Shown: positions 38,209 to 46,368 of the stretch, one piece after another
Position numbering within the stretch: the stretch's first letter is position 1
Layout of the letters: each line of letters opens with the position of its first letter
NCBI GenBank assembly: GCA_024235835.1
Contig: JACKLQ010000001.1
Coordinates: forward strand, 620,001-684,000
Source of the DNA: Thiobacillus sp.
GTDB taxonomy: Bacteria; Pseudomonadota; Gammaproteobacteria; Burkholderiales; Thiobacillaceae
Length of the DNA: 64,000 nucleotides
Direction of reading: 5' to 3'
Notes under the pieces: model-generated
Databases searched by the model: none
Told to the model about the DNA's origin: nothing
What the model saw: only the letters and a program-made list of their open reading frames with translations
Translations under genes and position numbers: made by a program

Positions 38209-38865
38209 ATGGCGTCGGAAAACGACCTGCCGGACAACGAGGACGTCAAGAAAAAAGCCCTGGCTCGACTGGCTGTAGCCGGTCTGGTGACCGCCGCAGC
38301 CCTAGGAGGACTGTGGTGGCTGGATCAGGGCAAGCAGGCACCGTCGAAGACGGCGGCTATTCCCACGACCCAACCCGCTCCCATCCGGCCGGCCCAGACG
38401 CCGGAACCTGCCCTGCCCCAGGTTGAACCCATGTCGGAAGCGCCGCAGGAATCCGCACCCCAGGCCGAGCCCAACGAGGCCGCAGTCCCCCAGGAGGCAC
38501 CGCCCCCGCCCCGGGTGAGCAATGCACCTCGCCTGCCCGCCTCCATCCCGGATTCTCCCCCATCCAGGCCAGGCCATGCGCCAACCCAGACCACACCCTT
38601 GCCGCTACCCCACGTCCAGCCTGCACCGGCACTACCCGCCACCTCGGCCAGCGGCCATTTCGTCGTGCAGATCGGTGTCTTCAGCAGTCCCGCTCGGGCG
38701 GAGGAGCTGGTGCGGCGCCTGAAGGAAAAAGGCATCCGGGCCAGCACCGAGACCCGGGTGCACGTGGGCCCCTTCCTGAACCGTCAGGAGGCGGGAAAGG
38801 CCCAGGCCGAGATGCGCCGTCTGGGCATGGACGGCGTGATCACCACGGCGGCGCCCACGCGATAA
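38209..38865 (+). CDS. SPOR-domain cell-envelope protein
   Basis: A 218-residue DedD/FtsN-like protein. It has a short cytosolic N-terminus, one TM (about residues 20-39), a long Pro/Ala/Glu-rich periplasmic linker (about 45-148) and a C-terminal SPOR domain (about 149-215, FVVQIGVFSSPARAEELVRR). SPOR domains bind septal peptidoglycan lacking stem peptides, so a role at the division site is likely. Its end overlaps the 3' end of convergent tilS by 26 bases. Confidence 0.9.
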   Translation: MASENDLPDNEDVKKKALARLAVAGLVTAAALGGLWWLDQGKQAPSKTAAIPTTQPAPIRPAQTPEPALPQVEPMSEAPQESAPQAEPNEAAVPQEAPPPPRVSNAPRLPASIPDSPPSRPGHAPTQTTPLPLPHVQPAPALPATSASGHFVVQIGVFSSPARAEELVRRLKEKGIRASTETRVHVGPFLNRQEAGKAQAEMRRLGMDGVITTAAPTR

Positions 38866-40186
38866 GCCAGCCGGGCCTGCCCGGCCCGGCCCGGCATTCG
38901 GTGTTCTCCCCAAGTCCGCCCACCCAGGCCACCCGGCCATCCACTTCCACCACGGGCAGCCAGGGGCGCAGCCAGGGCGGGATACCCGCCTCCCGCAGGA
39001 GGTCCTTCACGGGCCTGGCCAGCTGCCCGGGCCTCAACCTCAGGCGATCACCGCCCCTACGATGGCGTACCAGGACGTCATGGCCGAGGAGTTCGACTCC
39101 AGCCCCTTCCCGGGCCTTGAAATCCAGCCATCCCGCCAACCCCAGATCGAGTTGGACCTCGCCCCGCCAGGGCTTGCCGAGGTCCGGCACCGGGGCATAC
39201 ATGGCGCTGGGCACCACCTGGACCCGCCCCTGGAATCGAGCCACGCTGGCCCCGCCGAAATCGACACGCACCTGGCTGTTGGCGCACGCCTCCCGCAGTT
39301 GCCGGGTGGCCTCCATCAGGGGCGCCCGGCGCACCTGGACCCCCGCCTGCTCCAGTACCCGGCGCAGCAGGTTGCGGGCGCGGGCCTCCGGCAAATTTGA
39401 CAGGATCGACGTATCCAGGCCTCTATGGTCCAGGGCAGAGGCGCCATCGCTGTCCGCCAGGGCGTCCAGCAATGCCGACCATTCCGCGAACTGCTCCGCC
39501 GCCCTGGTCAGGGCCGGGGACATGCCGGGAACCACGGCATCCAGGAGGGGCAGCAGGGTATGGCGCACATGATTGCGGGCAAGGCTGGGGTCCAGGTTGC
39601 TTTCATCCTCCACCCAGCTCAGGCCATGTGCCTTGGCAAAAGCCTCCAGCTGGGTGCGAGTGAGCCCCAGGAAGGGCCTCAACAACAGTAGCTTGCCTGG
39701 CACGAGCTGTCTGCACTCGGGCATGGCGGACATGCCCTTGGCGCTGGCCCCACGGCGGAGTTGCAACAGCACGGTTTCGGCCTGGTCGTCCTGGTGCTGG
39801 GCCAGCAGAATGGCGTCCGCATCCTGTGTCGAGAAAACCTGGTAGCGTGCCTGACGGGCTGCCGCCTCCAGGCCCTGGCCCGCGGGATTCACCCGTACGC
39901 GATGCACGGTAAGGGGAATTTCCAGGGCATCGCACACGCCCTGGCAATGAGCCGCCCAGGCGTCCGCTTGCGGTGACAGCCCGTGATGCACATGCACCGC
40001 CGAGACGGATAGATGATGCAGCTGTCTCAGGCCCGCCAGGGCATGGAGCAGTACCGTGGAATCCAGTCCTCCGGAGTAACCCACGGCCAGCCGCCCACCT
40101 GCGGGCAGGAATCTTGCAAGACAGGCCGCGATGGCCCGCTGGGCTTCTCCGCCAGGGTCAGGCACGCCCTTCCTTGAACTTGCCAT
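38840..40186 (-). CDS. tilS: tRNA(Ile)-lysidine synthetase
   Basis: TilS attaches lysine to C34 of tRNA-Ile(CAU). The PP-loop SGGLDS is at residues 38-43, followed by HVHHGLSPQADAW and the TilS segment WVEDESNLDPSLARNHVR. The ATG at 40186 overlaps accA by 29 bases. A GTG at 40165 preceded by AAGGA is an alternative that would trim seven residues. Confidence 0.95.
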   Translation of the reverse strand: MASSRKGVPDPGGEAQRAIAACLARFLPAGGRLAVGYSGGLDSTVLLHALAGLRQLHHLSVSAVHVHHGLSPQADAWAAHCQGVCDALEIPLTVHRVRVNPAGQGLEAAARQARYQVFSTQDADAILLAQHQDDQAETVLLQLRRGASAKGMSAMPECRQLVPGKLLLLRPFLGLTRTQLEAFAKAHGLSWVEDESNLDPSLARNHVRHTLLPLLDAVVPGMSPALTRAAEQFAEWSALLDALADSDGASALDHRGLDTSILSNLPEARARNLLRRVLEQAGVQVRRAPLMEATRQLREACANSQVRVDFGGASVARFQGRVQVVPSAMYAPVPDLGKPWRGEVQLDLGLAGWLDFKAREGAGVELLGHDVLVRHRRGGDRLRLRPGQLARPVKDLLREAGIPPWLRPWLPVVEVDGRVAWVGGLGENTECRAGPGRPGWLIAWAPPW

Positions 40187-41123
40187 ACCCCATTAGGCGG
40201 GCGTAGCGGTCGTTGAGCAGGGCGTTTAGGGGGCGTTCGCGCACCTCATTGAGGGCATCGGACAGGGCGCTGCGCAGGCTTTCCATCATGGTCTCAGGCT
40301 CCCGGTGGGCACCGCCCACGGGCTCGCTGACCACCTGGTCCACGAGCCCCAGGGTCTTCAGACGGTTGGCGGTGATGCCCAGGGTCTCGGCCGCCAGAGG
40401 CGCCTTCTCGGCGCTCTTCCACAGGATGGAAGCACAGCCCTCTGGCGAGATGACGGAATAGGTGGCGTATTGCAGCATCAGCACCCGGTCGCCCACGCCG
40501 ATGGCCAAGGCCCCCCCGGAACCGCCCTCGCCGATGACGGTACAGATCATCGGCGTCTTCAGTTCCGCCATGGCGTAAAGGTTGCGGGCAATGGCCTCCG
40601 ACTGGCCCCGCTCCTCCGCGCCGATGCCCGGGTAGGCCCCGGGGGTGTCGATGAATGTAAGCACTGGCATGCGGAATTTCTCCGCCATGTGCATCAGGCG
40701 CAGGGCCTTGCGATAGCCCTCCGGACGGGGCATGCCGAAGTTGCGGTACTGGCGTTCCTTCACGTCTCGGCCCTTCTGGTGGCCCATGACCACCACGGGC
40801 TCCCCGCCAAAGCGGGCCACGCCGCAGACGATGGCAGGATCGTCCGCATAGGCGCGGTCGCCGTGCAGTTCCTCGAACTCGCTGAACAGATTCTGGATGT
40901 AGTCCAGGGTGTAGGGGCGTTGGGGATGGCGGGCCACCTGGGAAATCTGCCAGGCATTGAGCTTGGCGTAGATCTGCTTGGTCAGGGTCGCGCTCTTCTT
41001 GCGCAGACGCTCGATCTCCTCCGAGATGTCCAGACCCGGGTCGCCGCGCACTTCGGACAATTCCTCGATCTTGGCTTCAAGTTCGGCGATGGGTTGTTCG
41101 AAGTCGAGAAAGGTCACCTTCAT
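40158..41123 (-). CDS. accA: Acetyl-CoA carboxylase carboxyltransferase alpha subunit
   Basis: Half of the carboxyltransferase that makes malonyl-CoA for fatty-acid synthesis. The 321-residue protein shows the AccA signatures (LTFIDTPGAYPGIGAEERGQ and VIGEGGSGGALAIGVGDRVL) and begins MKVTFLDFEQPIAELEAKIE. The tilS neighbour is the usual one in betaproteobacteria. Confidence 0.98.
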   Translation of the reverse strand: MKVTFLDFEQPIAELEAKIEELSEVRGDPGLDISEEIERLRKKSATLTKQIYAKLNAWQISQVARHPQRPYTLDYIQNLFSEFEELHGDRAYADDPAIVCGVARFGGEPVVVMGHQKGRDVKERQYRNFGMPRPEGYRKALRLMHMAEKFRMPVLTFIDTPGAYPGIGAEERGQSEAIARNLYAMAELKTPMICTVIGEGGSGGALAIGVGDRVLMLQYATYSVISPEGCASILWKSAEKAPLAAETLGITANRLKTLGLVDQVVSEPVGGAHREPETMMESLRSALSDALNEVRERPLNALLNDRYARLMGYGKFKEGRA

Positions 41124-41166
41124 GTCGAATCGGGCCTTGATGAAAGGGGTTGGATTTTACAAGGGG

Positions 41167-41652
41167 TTAATGCTGGTGCCCGTGAGGACCATGGACGTGG
41201 CCGTGGGCCACCTCTTCCCCGCTGGCCGCCCGCACGTCCTCCACCCGGCACTGCAGGCGCAGGGACTGGCCCGCCAGGGGATGGTTGCCATCCACTACCA
41301 CCTTGCCATCGGCGATGTCCGTCACGGTGTACAGCAAATGGTGGTGGCCGTCCTCGCTGCTGCCTTCCAGCTGCATGCCCACAGAAACGTTCTCGGGAAA
41401 CAGATGGGCGGGTTCCACACGCACCAGCTCCGCGTCGTATTCGCCGAAGGCATCGTCCGGCTCCAGCAACAGGTCCAGGGCCTCGCCGGTCCCCTTGCCC
41501 TCCAGGGCCGCTTCCACCTTGGGAAAGATTCCATCGTATCCCCCATGGAGATAGGCGGCTGGGTTGTCATGGGTGGCCTCTTCCAGCATGTCGCCGGCGA
41601 GGGTGGTCAGTTGGTAGGTCAGTGTGACCACCGTGTCTTTGCCAATTTGCAT
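41167..41652 (-). CDS. slyD: FKBP-type peptidyl-prolyl isomerase, SlyD type
   Basis: A 161-residue cytosolic folding catalyst and metallochaperone. It contains the split FKBP domain (YLHGGYDGIFPKVEAALEG) with the insert-in-flap region, and a C-terminal tail rich in His (HGHVHGPHGHQH). This His tail matches SlyD proteins that bind nickel, although it is much shorter than in E. coli. One base downstream of the peroxiredoxin gene. Confidence 0.92.
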   Translation of the reverse strand: MQIGKDTVVTLTYQLTTLAGDMLEEATHDNPAAYLHGGYDGIFPKVEAALEGKGTGEALDLLLEPDDAFGEYDAELVRVEPAHLFPENVSVGMQLEGSSEDGHHHLLYTVTDIADGKVVVDGNHPLAGQSLRLQCRVEDVRAASGEEVAHGHVHGPHGHQH

Positions 41653-41653
41653 T

Positions 41654-42142
41654 TCACAGTTCCCGCACGAGTTTCAATACTTCCGCCGCATGACCCTTGG
41701 CGTTCACTCCGTAGAGCGCATGGCGGACGATGCCTTGCTTGTCGATGACGAAGGTGGAGCGGACCACGCCTTCCCGCATGACCCCGTCCACTTCCCTGTT
41801 CACCAGGACGCCGAAGGCCCGGCAGGCGATGCCGTCCTTGTCGGCCAGGAGCCGCACGCTGATGCCGTGCTTGTCCCGGAAGGCGCCATGGCGAATGCAA
41901 TCGTCCCGGGAAACGCCCAGTACCGTGGCGCCTTGGCGGGCGAAATCCATTTCCAGGTCACTGAACTCGATGGCCTCCGTGGTGCAGCCAGGCGTATCAT
42001 CCCGTACATAGAAAAACAGCACCAAGGTGCCGGCCTGGTCTCCCTGCAGGCAGTCTGCAAGCCGGCAGACGGACATGTCTGCGTCCGGCAGTTCAAAGTC
42101 TGGCGCGCGGTCACCCGCCTTGATGGCGCCTTCGTTCAGCAT
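41654..42142 (-). CDS. bcp: Thioredoxin-dependent peroxiredoxin, Bcp/PrxQ type
   Basis: Reduces hydroperoxides using thioredoxin. The peroxidatic Cys lies in RDDTPGCTTEA within a 162-residue AhpC/TSA fold that starts with GDRAPDFELPDADM. The common resolving Cys five residues later is absent (CTTEAIEF), so the protein may be of the 1-Cys type or use another cysteine (C26, C31, C81 or C106 by eye). Confidence 0.92.
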   Translation of the reverse strand: MLNEGAIKAGDRAPDFELPDADMSVCRLADCLQGDQAGTLVLFFYVRDDTPGCTTEAIEFSDLEMDFARQGATVLGVSRDDCIRHGAFRDKHGISVRLLADKDGIACRAFGVLVNREVDGVMREGVVRSTFVIDKQGIVRHALYGVNAKGHAAEVLKLVREL

Positions 42143-42176
42143 CTCGAATCCTCATCAAACAGAGCCCGGGCATTAT

Positions 42177-43337
42177 ATGAGCAAAGCCTCCGACACTACT
42201 CCCAGCTTTTCCATGGATGCCTTCTCCCTGTCGAGATTGCTGGGGGGCATGAGCCCGGCCATATTCCTGGCCGAATATTGGCAAAAGCAACCCTTGCTGG
42301 TACGCCAGGCCCTTCCGGGGTTCGGCGGCTGGCTGGGGAGGGATGGTCTAACCCGGCTTGCCTGTCGCGAGGACGCGGAAAGCCGTGTGGTGCAGTACAA
42401 GCGTGGAGCCTGGCATCTCCATCATGGCCCCTTTGCGGCGGAGGAACTGGAAAACCTCCCGGCCAAGGGCTGGAGCCTGCTGGTTTCCGGCGTCAACCAC
42501 CTCATGCCCGAAGGCGATGCGTTGCTGAATGCCTTCGATTTCGTGCCCCGAGCCCGCCTGGACGACCTGATGGTCAGCTTCGCGCCCAAGGGCGGCGGCG
42601 TGGGCCCCCACTTCGACTCCTACGATGTGTTCCTGATCCAGGGCCTGGGCCGCCGTCGCTGGGAAATCAGCGACCAGACGGACCTGTCCCTGGTGCCGGG
42701 GGCCCCGCTGCGCATCCTGCGGCAATTCGAGCCTACCCGTTCCTGGGAACTGGAACCGGGGGACATGCTCTATCTGCCGCCCCGCTTCGCCCACAATGGT
42801 ATCGCCCTGGGAGAATGCATGACCTGGTCAGTGGGTTTTCGCTCCCCCACCGCCCAGGAGGTGGTCAGCCAATTCCTCAACCACCTGCAGGACCACCTGG
42901 ATGTGGCTGGCATTTACGCCGACCCGGGCCTGAAACCCACGCGCCACCCCGGGGAAATTCCAACCCGCCTGTTGGACTGGACCGAGGCGACGATAAACCG
43001 AACCCGCTGGAACAAACGATCCATCAAGGAATTTCTGGGCCGCTACCTCAGCGAACCCAAAGCCCATGTCTTTTTCGATCCTCCGGCGCGCCCCCTGACC
43101 CTTAACGCATTCAAACAAACCATCGCCAGGAAAGGTTTACGACTGGACCCCCGCACCCAACTGCTATTTCGCGGACGCTCATTTTTCATAAACGGCGAGC
43201 AATTGCTGGCTGCGGCCGGCATTGCCAATACCCTGCGCCAGTTGGCTGACCACCGACACCTCCCCCCCATCAATATCCAGGAGGAATTGGTGGAAATTGT
43301 TTACGTTTGGTACCGTGCAGGCTACCTAATAGTTTGA
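42177..43337 (+). CDS. Ribosomal protein-arginine hydroxylase, RoxA/YcfD-like cupin
   Basis: A 386-residue JmjC/cupin Fe(II)/2-oxoglutarate oxygenase. The metal triad is visible as H145 and D147 (GPHFDSYDVF) and H206 (PPRFAHNGIA). YcfD of E. coli hydroxylates Arg81 of ribosomal protein L16; orthology here is inferred from length and layout (cupin followed by a winged-helix C-terminal part). The start at 42177 is the first ATG clear of the divergent bcp gene. Confidence 0.9.
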   Translation: MSKASDTTPSFSMDAFSLSRLLGGMSPAIFLAEYWQKQPLLVRQALPGFGGWLGRDGLTRLACREDAESRVVQYKRGAWHLHHGPFAAEELENLPAKGWSLLVSGVNHLMPEGDALLNAFDFVPRARLDDLMVSFAPKGGGVGPHFDSYDVFLIQGLGRRRWEISDQTDLSLVPGAPLRILRQFEPTRSWELEPGDMLYLPPRFAHNGIALGECMTWSVGFRSPTAQEVVSQFLNHLQDHLDVAGIYADPGLKPTRHPGEIPTRLLDWTEATINRTRWNKRSIKEFLGRYLSEPKAHVFFDPPARPLTLNAFKQTIARKGLRLDPRTQLLFRGRSFFINGEQLLAAAGIANTLRQLADHRHLPPINIQEELVEIVYVWYRAGYLIV

Positions 43338-43358
43338 TAGAAAATTATTTCTATCAAA
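43333..43358. promoter_or_regulatory. 11-bp inverted repeat after roxA; possible operator or terminator
   Basis: TTTGATAGAAA and its exact complement TTTCTATCAAA are separated by ATTA, beginning at the stop codon of the cupin gene. A third half-site (TTCTATCAA) follows at 43380-43388. The stem is A/T-rich with no trailing T run. It lies 150-170 bases before the small lipoprotein gene and may be an operator for it. A second symmetrical pair, TCTAGCA (43401-43407) and TGCTAGA (43422-43428), lies closer and overlaps a TACAAT/TAGAAT-like -10 region. Confidence 0.45.
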
Positions 43359-43504
43359 TCGCCGAGATATAAAAAATACTTCTATCAAGCCCGTAAACCC
43401 TCTAGCACAACTACAATAATTTGCTAGAATTTTCGCGTCGATTGGTGCGCATCTCGCGTGCCGGTTGATTAATGGATTGATCAACTTCGTTAAGGGAATA
43501 CCCA

Positions 43505-43744
43505 ATGAAATACTCCGTTCTGTTCGCTGCTCTGCTGGCCGTTGCTCTGTCTGCCTGCGGCAAAAAAGAAGAAGCCCCCGCTCCCGAGGCTGCTGCCCCC
43601 GCCATGGAAGCTCCCGCTCCTGCCGCTCCCGTTGACGCTGCTGCCGCTCCCGCCGACGCTGCTGCCGCTCCCGCCGACGCTGCTGCCGCTCCCGCCGACG
43701 CTGCTGCCGCTCCCGCCGACGCTGCTGCCGCTCCCGCCAAGTAA
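43505..43744 (+). CDS. Small Ala/Pro-repeat lipoprotein
   Basis: A 79-residue lipoprotein. The signal MKYSVLFAALLAVALSACGK has the lipobox LSAC. The mature part is almost only Ala, Pro, Asp and Glu, ending in five identical heptapeptides (DAAAAPA). Nothing suggests a fold; it may be a short surface-exposed or periplasm-spanning spacer. AAGGGAAT precedes the ATG. A strong terminator follows directly, so this is a monocistronic gene. Function unknown. Confidence 0.85.
   Translation: MKYSVLFAALLAVALSACGKKEEAPAPEAAAPAMEAPAPAAPVDAAAAPADAAAAPADAAAAPADAAAAPADAAAAPAK
43634..43738 (+). repeat. Five perfect 21-bp tandem repeats inside the lipoprotein gene
   Basis: The unit GACGCTGCTGCCGCTCCCGC+C is repeated five times without mismatch, each coding for DAAAAPA. 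Perfect identity including third positions suggests recent expansion by slippage; the copy number stays in frame whatever its value. Confidence 0.95.
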
Positions 43745-43762
43745 TTGGTATAGCGCGCATGA

Positions 43763-43788
43763 AAGCCGGCCTTCGGGCCGGCTTTTTT
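43763..43788 (+). terminator. Rho-independent terminator of the small lipoprotein gene
   Basis: A nine-base-pair stem AAGCCGGCC/GGCCGGCTT with a TTCG tetraloop, followed by T residues. It lies 18 bases after the lipoprotein stop. Confidence 0.95.
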
Positions 43789-43829
43789 ATCACCCTCACC
43801 AGGGGCTGCTTGCAGCCAATTGTGTTCAC

Positions 43830-43904
43830 AAGGTGACAATTTCTCGGCAAAGGTGTCCACGAACAATCAATCCAACTTCCATCCCCAGACGCATAATCAT
43901 GCGT
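43830..43904. promoter_or_regulatory. Candidate activator sites upstream of the PEP-CTERM gene
   Basis: Two symmetrical features lie upstream of the sigma-54 element. One is a direct repeat of AAGGTG at 43830-43835 and 43850-43855 (20-base period). The other is a perfect dyad ACGCAT-AATC-ATGCGT at 43889-43904. They sit about 130-105 and 70-55 bases before the inferred start site. Either could bind the RpoN enhancer protein. Confidence 0.4.
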
Positions 43905-43934
43905 AACATATTGATATAAATAGCCTTTACTGGC

Positions 43935-43950
43935 TGGCACCATTCCTGCT
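43935..43950 (+). promoter_or_regulatory. Sigma-54 promoter of the PEP-CTERM gene
   Basis: TGGCAC-CATTC-CTGCT differs from the RpoN consensus by one base (C for T in TTGCT) and keeps the 10-base spacing between GG and GC. It lies 38 bases before the start codon. In other floc- or biofilm-forming betaproteobacteria PEP-CTERM genes are under RpoN and the PrsK/PrsR two-component pair, so this agrees with known biology. Confidence 0.8.
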
Positions 43951-43987
43951 GTTTGCCTATCAGACCGTTAACCCTCTGGAGGCAATG

Positions 43988-44827
43988 ATGCGTTCCACCC
44001 TATCCACTCTCGTGCTTGTTTCCGCCATGGCGGCCTCCGCAGGCGCACAAGCGTTCACTATCGACGGAGACCTAAGTGATTGGGGCGTCCAGAAAAATGT
44101 GGGTGCTGTCGGTTGGAATCCAACAGCGGGCAGCGACATCCAGTTCACTGTCGAGGACCAGCACTCCAGTTTCCTGAACCCCGGTTATGGTGGTCAGGCC
44201 TACGACGCTGAGGCCATCTACACCACGATCGCCAAGGATTCAGACAACAAATGGAAGCTCTTTGTCGCCCTGGCCACCGGCCATAACCCGAACACCCTGA
44301 ACAAGCCGAGCGCCAACAGCTACGGCGCGGGCGATTTCGCGTTCGATTTCGGCAAGGACGGCGACTTTGACATGGGCATCAACATCAAGCACATGACGAC
44401 CAGCGGCAAGGAGGCTTGGGGCGACGAGGGTGGGGTATACGGCAACGCCCAGTGGGCATACGGGTTGTGGAATGCCTCCGGCGCCCATGATCCCAGCCAT
44501 CCCGACCCGGACCACCCCACCTATCTGATGGACGGCGATTACCTTGGCCTGGCCACGCTGACCTACACGACCACCGGACAGAAGGGCTATGGAGAGTGGG
44601 CAAATGACACCCATTATTTCTATGAAATGAGCATCGGGCTGAACCTGCTCAAGCAGGCGGGCTGGGATGGGGAAAGCGCCTTCGATATCCACTGGACCCA
44701 GAACTGCGCCAACGACAGCATCCTGGTCGACCCTCCGCCCGCTGGCGTGCCGGAGCCCGCCACCCTGGCGTTGTTGCCCCTGGGCCTGGCTGGTATTGCG
44801 TTCCTGCGCCGTCGGCAGTCAGCCTAA
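43988..44827 (+). CDS. PEP-CTERM sorting-domain protein
   Basis: A secreted protein of 279 residues. The signal peptide ends near SAGAQA, and the mature part begins FTIDGDLSDWG, a motif shared with CBM9-like/DOMON-type beta-sandwich domains. The C-terminus is a textbook exosortase signal: VPEPATL, a hydrophobic stretch and RRRQ. It should be cleaved at PEP by exosortase and delivered to the surface or matrix. The second ATG (43988) is better spaced from GGAGG than the first (43985). No exosortase gene is in the window. Its end overlaps the convergent aminotransferase by nine bases. Confidence 0.93.
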   Translation: MRSTLSTLVLVSAMAASAGAQAFTIDGDLSDWGVQKNVGAVGWNPTAGSDIQFTVEDQHSSFLNPGYGGQAYDAEAIYTTIAKDSDNKWKLFVALATGHNPNTLNKPSANSYGAGDFAFDFGKDGDFDMGINIKHMTTSGKEAWGDEGGVYGNAQWAYGLWNASGAHDPSHPDPDHPTYLMDGDYLGLATLTYTTTGQKGYGEWANDTHYFYEMSIGLNLLKQAGWDGESAFDIHWTQNCANDSILVDPPPAGVPEPATLALLPLGLAGIAFLRRRQSA

Positions 44828-45928
44828 GACTTTTTCCAGTCGCTCCACCGCCTGCCGGACCCGTTCCATGGAGGTGGTGTAGGCGAAGCGGACATGCCGG
44901 CTTGCCAAGTGCAAGCCGAAGTCCGTGCCCGGCGTGACTGCCACGCCAGCCTCCATGAGCCAACGCTCAGCCAGGCCTTCGGCCTCCTCACCAAAGGCAT
45001 CGATACCCGCGTAGATATAGAACGCCCCATCCGGCATGACGGGCAGATCGAAGCCCAGGTGCTTCAACTGGGGAAACAGCCAATCCCGCCGGTTCCCGAG
45101 TTCTGCCTTCGCCGCCTCCAGCAAAGGGCGCGTCTGGGGCGCCAGCGCGGCCAGGGCAGCATGCTGGGCCACCGTGGGCGCGGCAAGAAAGATGTTTTGG
45201 GCAAGCCGGTCTACCGCCGGGACCAGGGCCGGAGGCACCAGCATCCACCCCAGGCGCCAGCCAGTCATCAGGAAGTACTTGGAAAAGCTGTTGATGACCA
45301 CCACGTCCTCCCCCAGGCCGGCGGCACTGGGGGGGGAATCGCCGTAGACCAGCTCGTGGTAGATCTCGTCAACCAGCAGCACCCCACCCCGCTTCCGCAC
45401 CACCTCGTGGATGGCTGCCAGTTCCCCGGGGGCGATGAGGGTACCGGTGGGATTGCCCGGGTTGGCCACCAGAACGCCCCTGGTCTGGGGCCGCCAATGC
45501 CGGTCCACCAGTTCGGCGGTGAGCTGGAAATGGCTTTCCGGGCCCACTGGAACGCCCACCCCCCTGGCTTCCACCAGCCGGGCGAAGTGCCGGTTGCAAG
45601 GGTAGCCCGGGTCCGCCATGAGCACTTCCTCGCCGGGATCAAACAGGGCCGCCATGGCCAACAGCAGGGCGCCGGAGGCGCCAGGCGTCACGCAAACCCG
45701 TTCCGGGTCCACCGCAGCGCCGTAACGGGTGCCATAGTAGGCGGCGATGGCCTGGCGCAGCGCCGGCAGTCCCAGGGCCGGGGTGTAGTGGGTAAGTCCC
45801 GCCTGCAGGGCGTCCATGCCTGCCGCCACGATGGGGGCCGGCGTGGCGAAATCCGGCTCGCCGATTTCCAGATGGACGATGTCCCGCCCCCGGGCCTCCA
45901 GTTCCCGGGCCCGGGCCAGTATGGCCAT
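44819..45928 (-). CDS. PLP-dependent aminotransferase, class I/II
   Basis: A fold-type I aminotransferase. The PLP-lysine motif is SFSKYFLMTGWRLG, and the substrate-binding motifs are LEIGEPDF, NPGNPTGT and VDEIYHELVY. From the ATG at 45928 it has 369 residues, but relatives usually carry about 20 more at the N-terminus. The in-frame upstream codons do encode such residues (KPATPGISLRAREIEPFRVM) back to a CTG at 45988, which overlaps the thioredoxin stop and is preceded by GAGGAG. A CTG start is therefore possible. Substrate not determined. Confidence 0.9.
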   Translation of the reverse strand: MAILARARELEARGRDIVHLEIGEPDFATPAPIVAAGMDALQAGLTHYTPALGLPALRQAIAAYYGTRYGAAVDPERVCVTPGASGALLLAMAALFDPGEEVLMADPGYPCNRHFARLVEARGVGVPVGPESHFQLTAELVDRHWRPQTRGVLVANPGNPTGTLIAPGELAAIHEVVRKRGGVLLVDEIYHELVYGDSPPSAAGLGEDVVVINSFSKYFLMTGWRLGWMLVPPALVPAVDRLAQNIFLAAPTVAQHAALAALAPQTRPLLEAAKAELGNRRDWLFPQLKHLGFDLPVMPDGAFYIYAGIDAFGEEAEGLAERWLMEAGVAVTPGTDFGLHLASRHVRFAYTTSMERVRQAVERLEKVLG

Positions 45929-45984
45929 GACGCGGAAAGGCTCGATCTCCCGGGCGCGCAGGGAGATGCCAGGCGTGGCGGGCT

Positions 45985-46368
45985 TCAGGCCAGGTGCTCC
46001 TCGATGAACTGGCGCACAAAGTGCTCGGGCTTGGCGCTATGGAAGCGGGCCTTCTCCTCGCCATCCTTGAACAGCAGCACGGTAGGGAAGCCCCGGGCAC
46101 CGTAGCGGCCTGCCAGCTTCATGTTGTCGCCCTCGTCCACCTCTACCTTGGCCAGGCGCACCTTGCCGTCGTAGGTGGGGATCACCTTCTGCAGCACGGG
46201 GGAAAGGAAATGGCATGGGCCGCACCACTCGGCCCAGAGGTCCACCAGCACCAGGTGATGCCTGGAGGCCTCGATCACGTCCGCCTCGAAGTGATGCAGG
46301 TCGGTATCGAAGATGCATTTTTCGCAGACATCCGCCTCATGCCTGTGGTCGTGGTATTGCAGGGTCAT
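45985..46368 (-). CDS. Thioredoxin-family protein with extra CxxC
   Basis: A 127-residue thioredoxin fold with active site WCGPCH (C49, C52) and the cis-proline region RGFPTVLLF. It has an N-terminal extension with a second CxxC (C15-C18, in DVCEKCIF) and several His residues, unlike housekeeping TrxA. No signal peptide. Translationally coupled with the MtfA-like gene (ATGA overlap). Confidence 0.9.
   Translation of the reverse strand: MTLQYHDHRHEADVCEKCIFDTDLHHFEADVIEASRHHLVLVDLWAEWCGPCHFLSPVLQKVIPTYDGKVRLAKVEVDEGDNMKLAGRYGARGFPTVLLFKDGEEKARFHSAKPEHFVRQFIEEHLA

Noticed and set aside
43465..43486. FNR-type box (TTGAT...ATCAA) upstream of the small lipoprotein
   Set aside because: The half-sites are 10 bases apart, not four, so it does not fit an FNR dimer site; at most a small leader hairpin.
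43634..43738. CRISPR-like 21-bp repeats
   Set aside because: There are no spacers; the repeats are coding and in frame within a lipoprotein gene.
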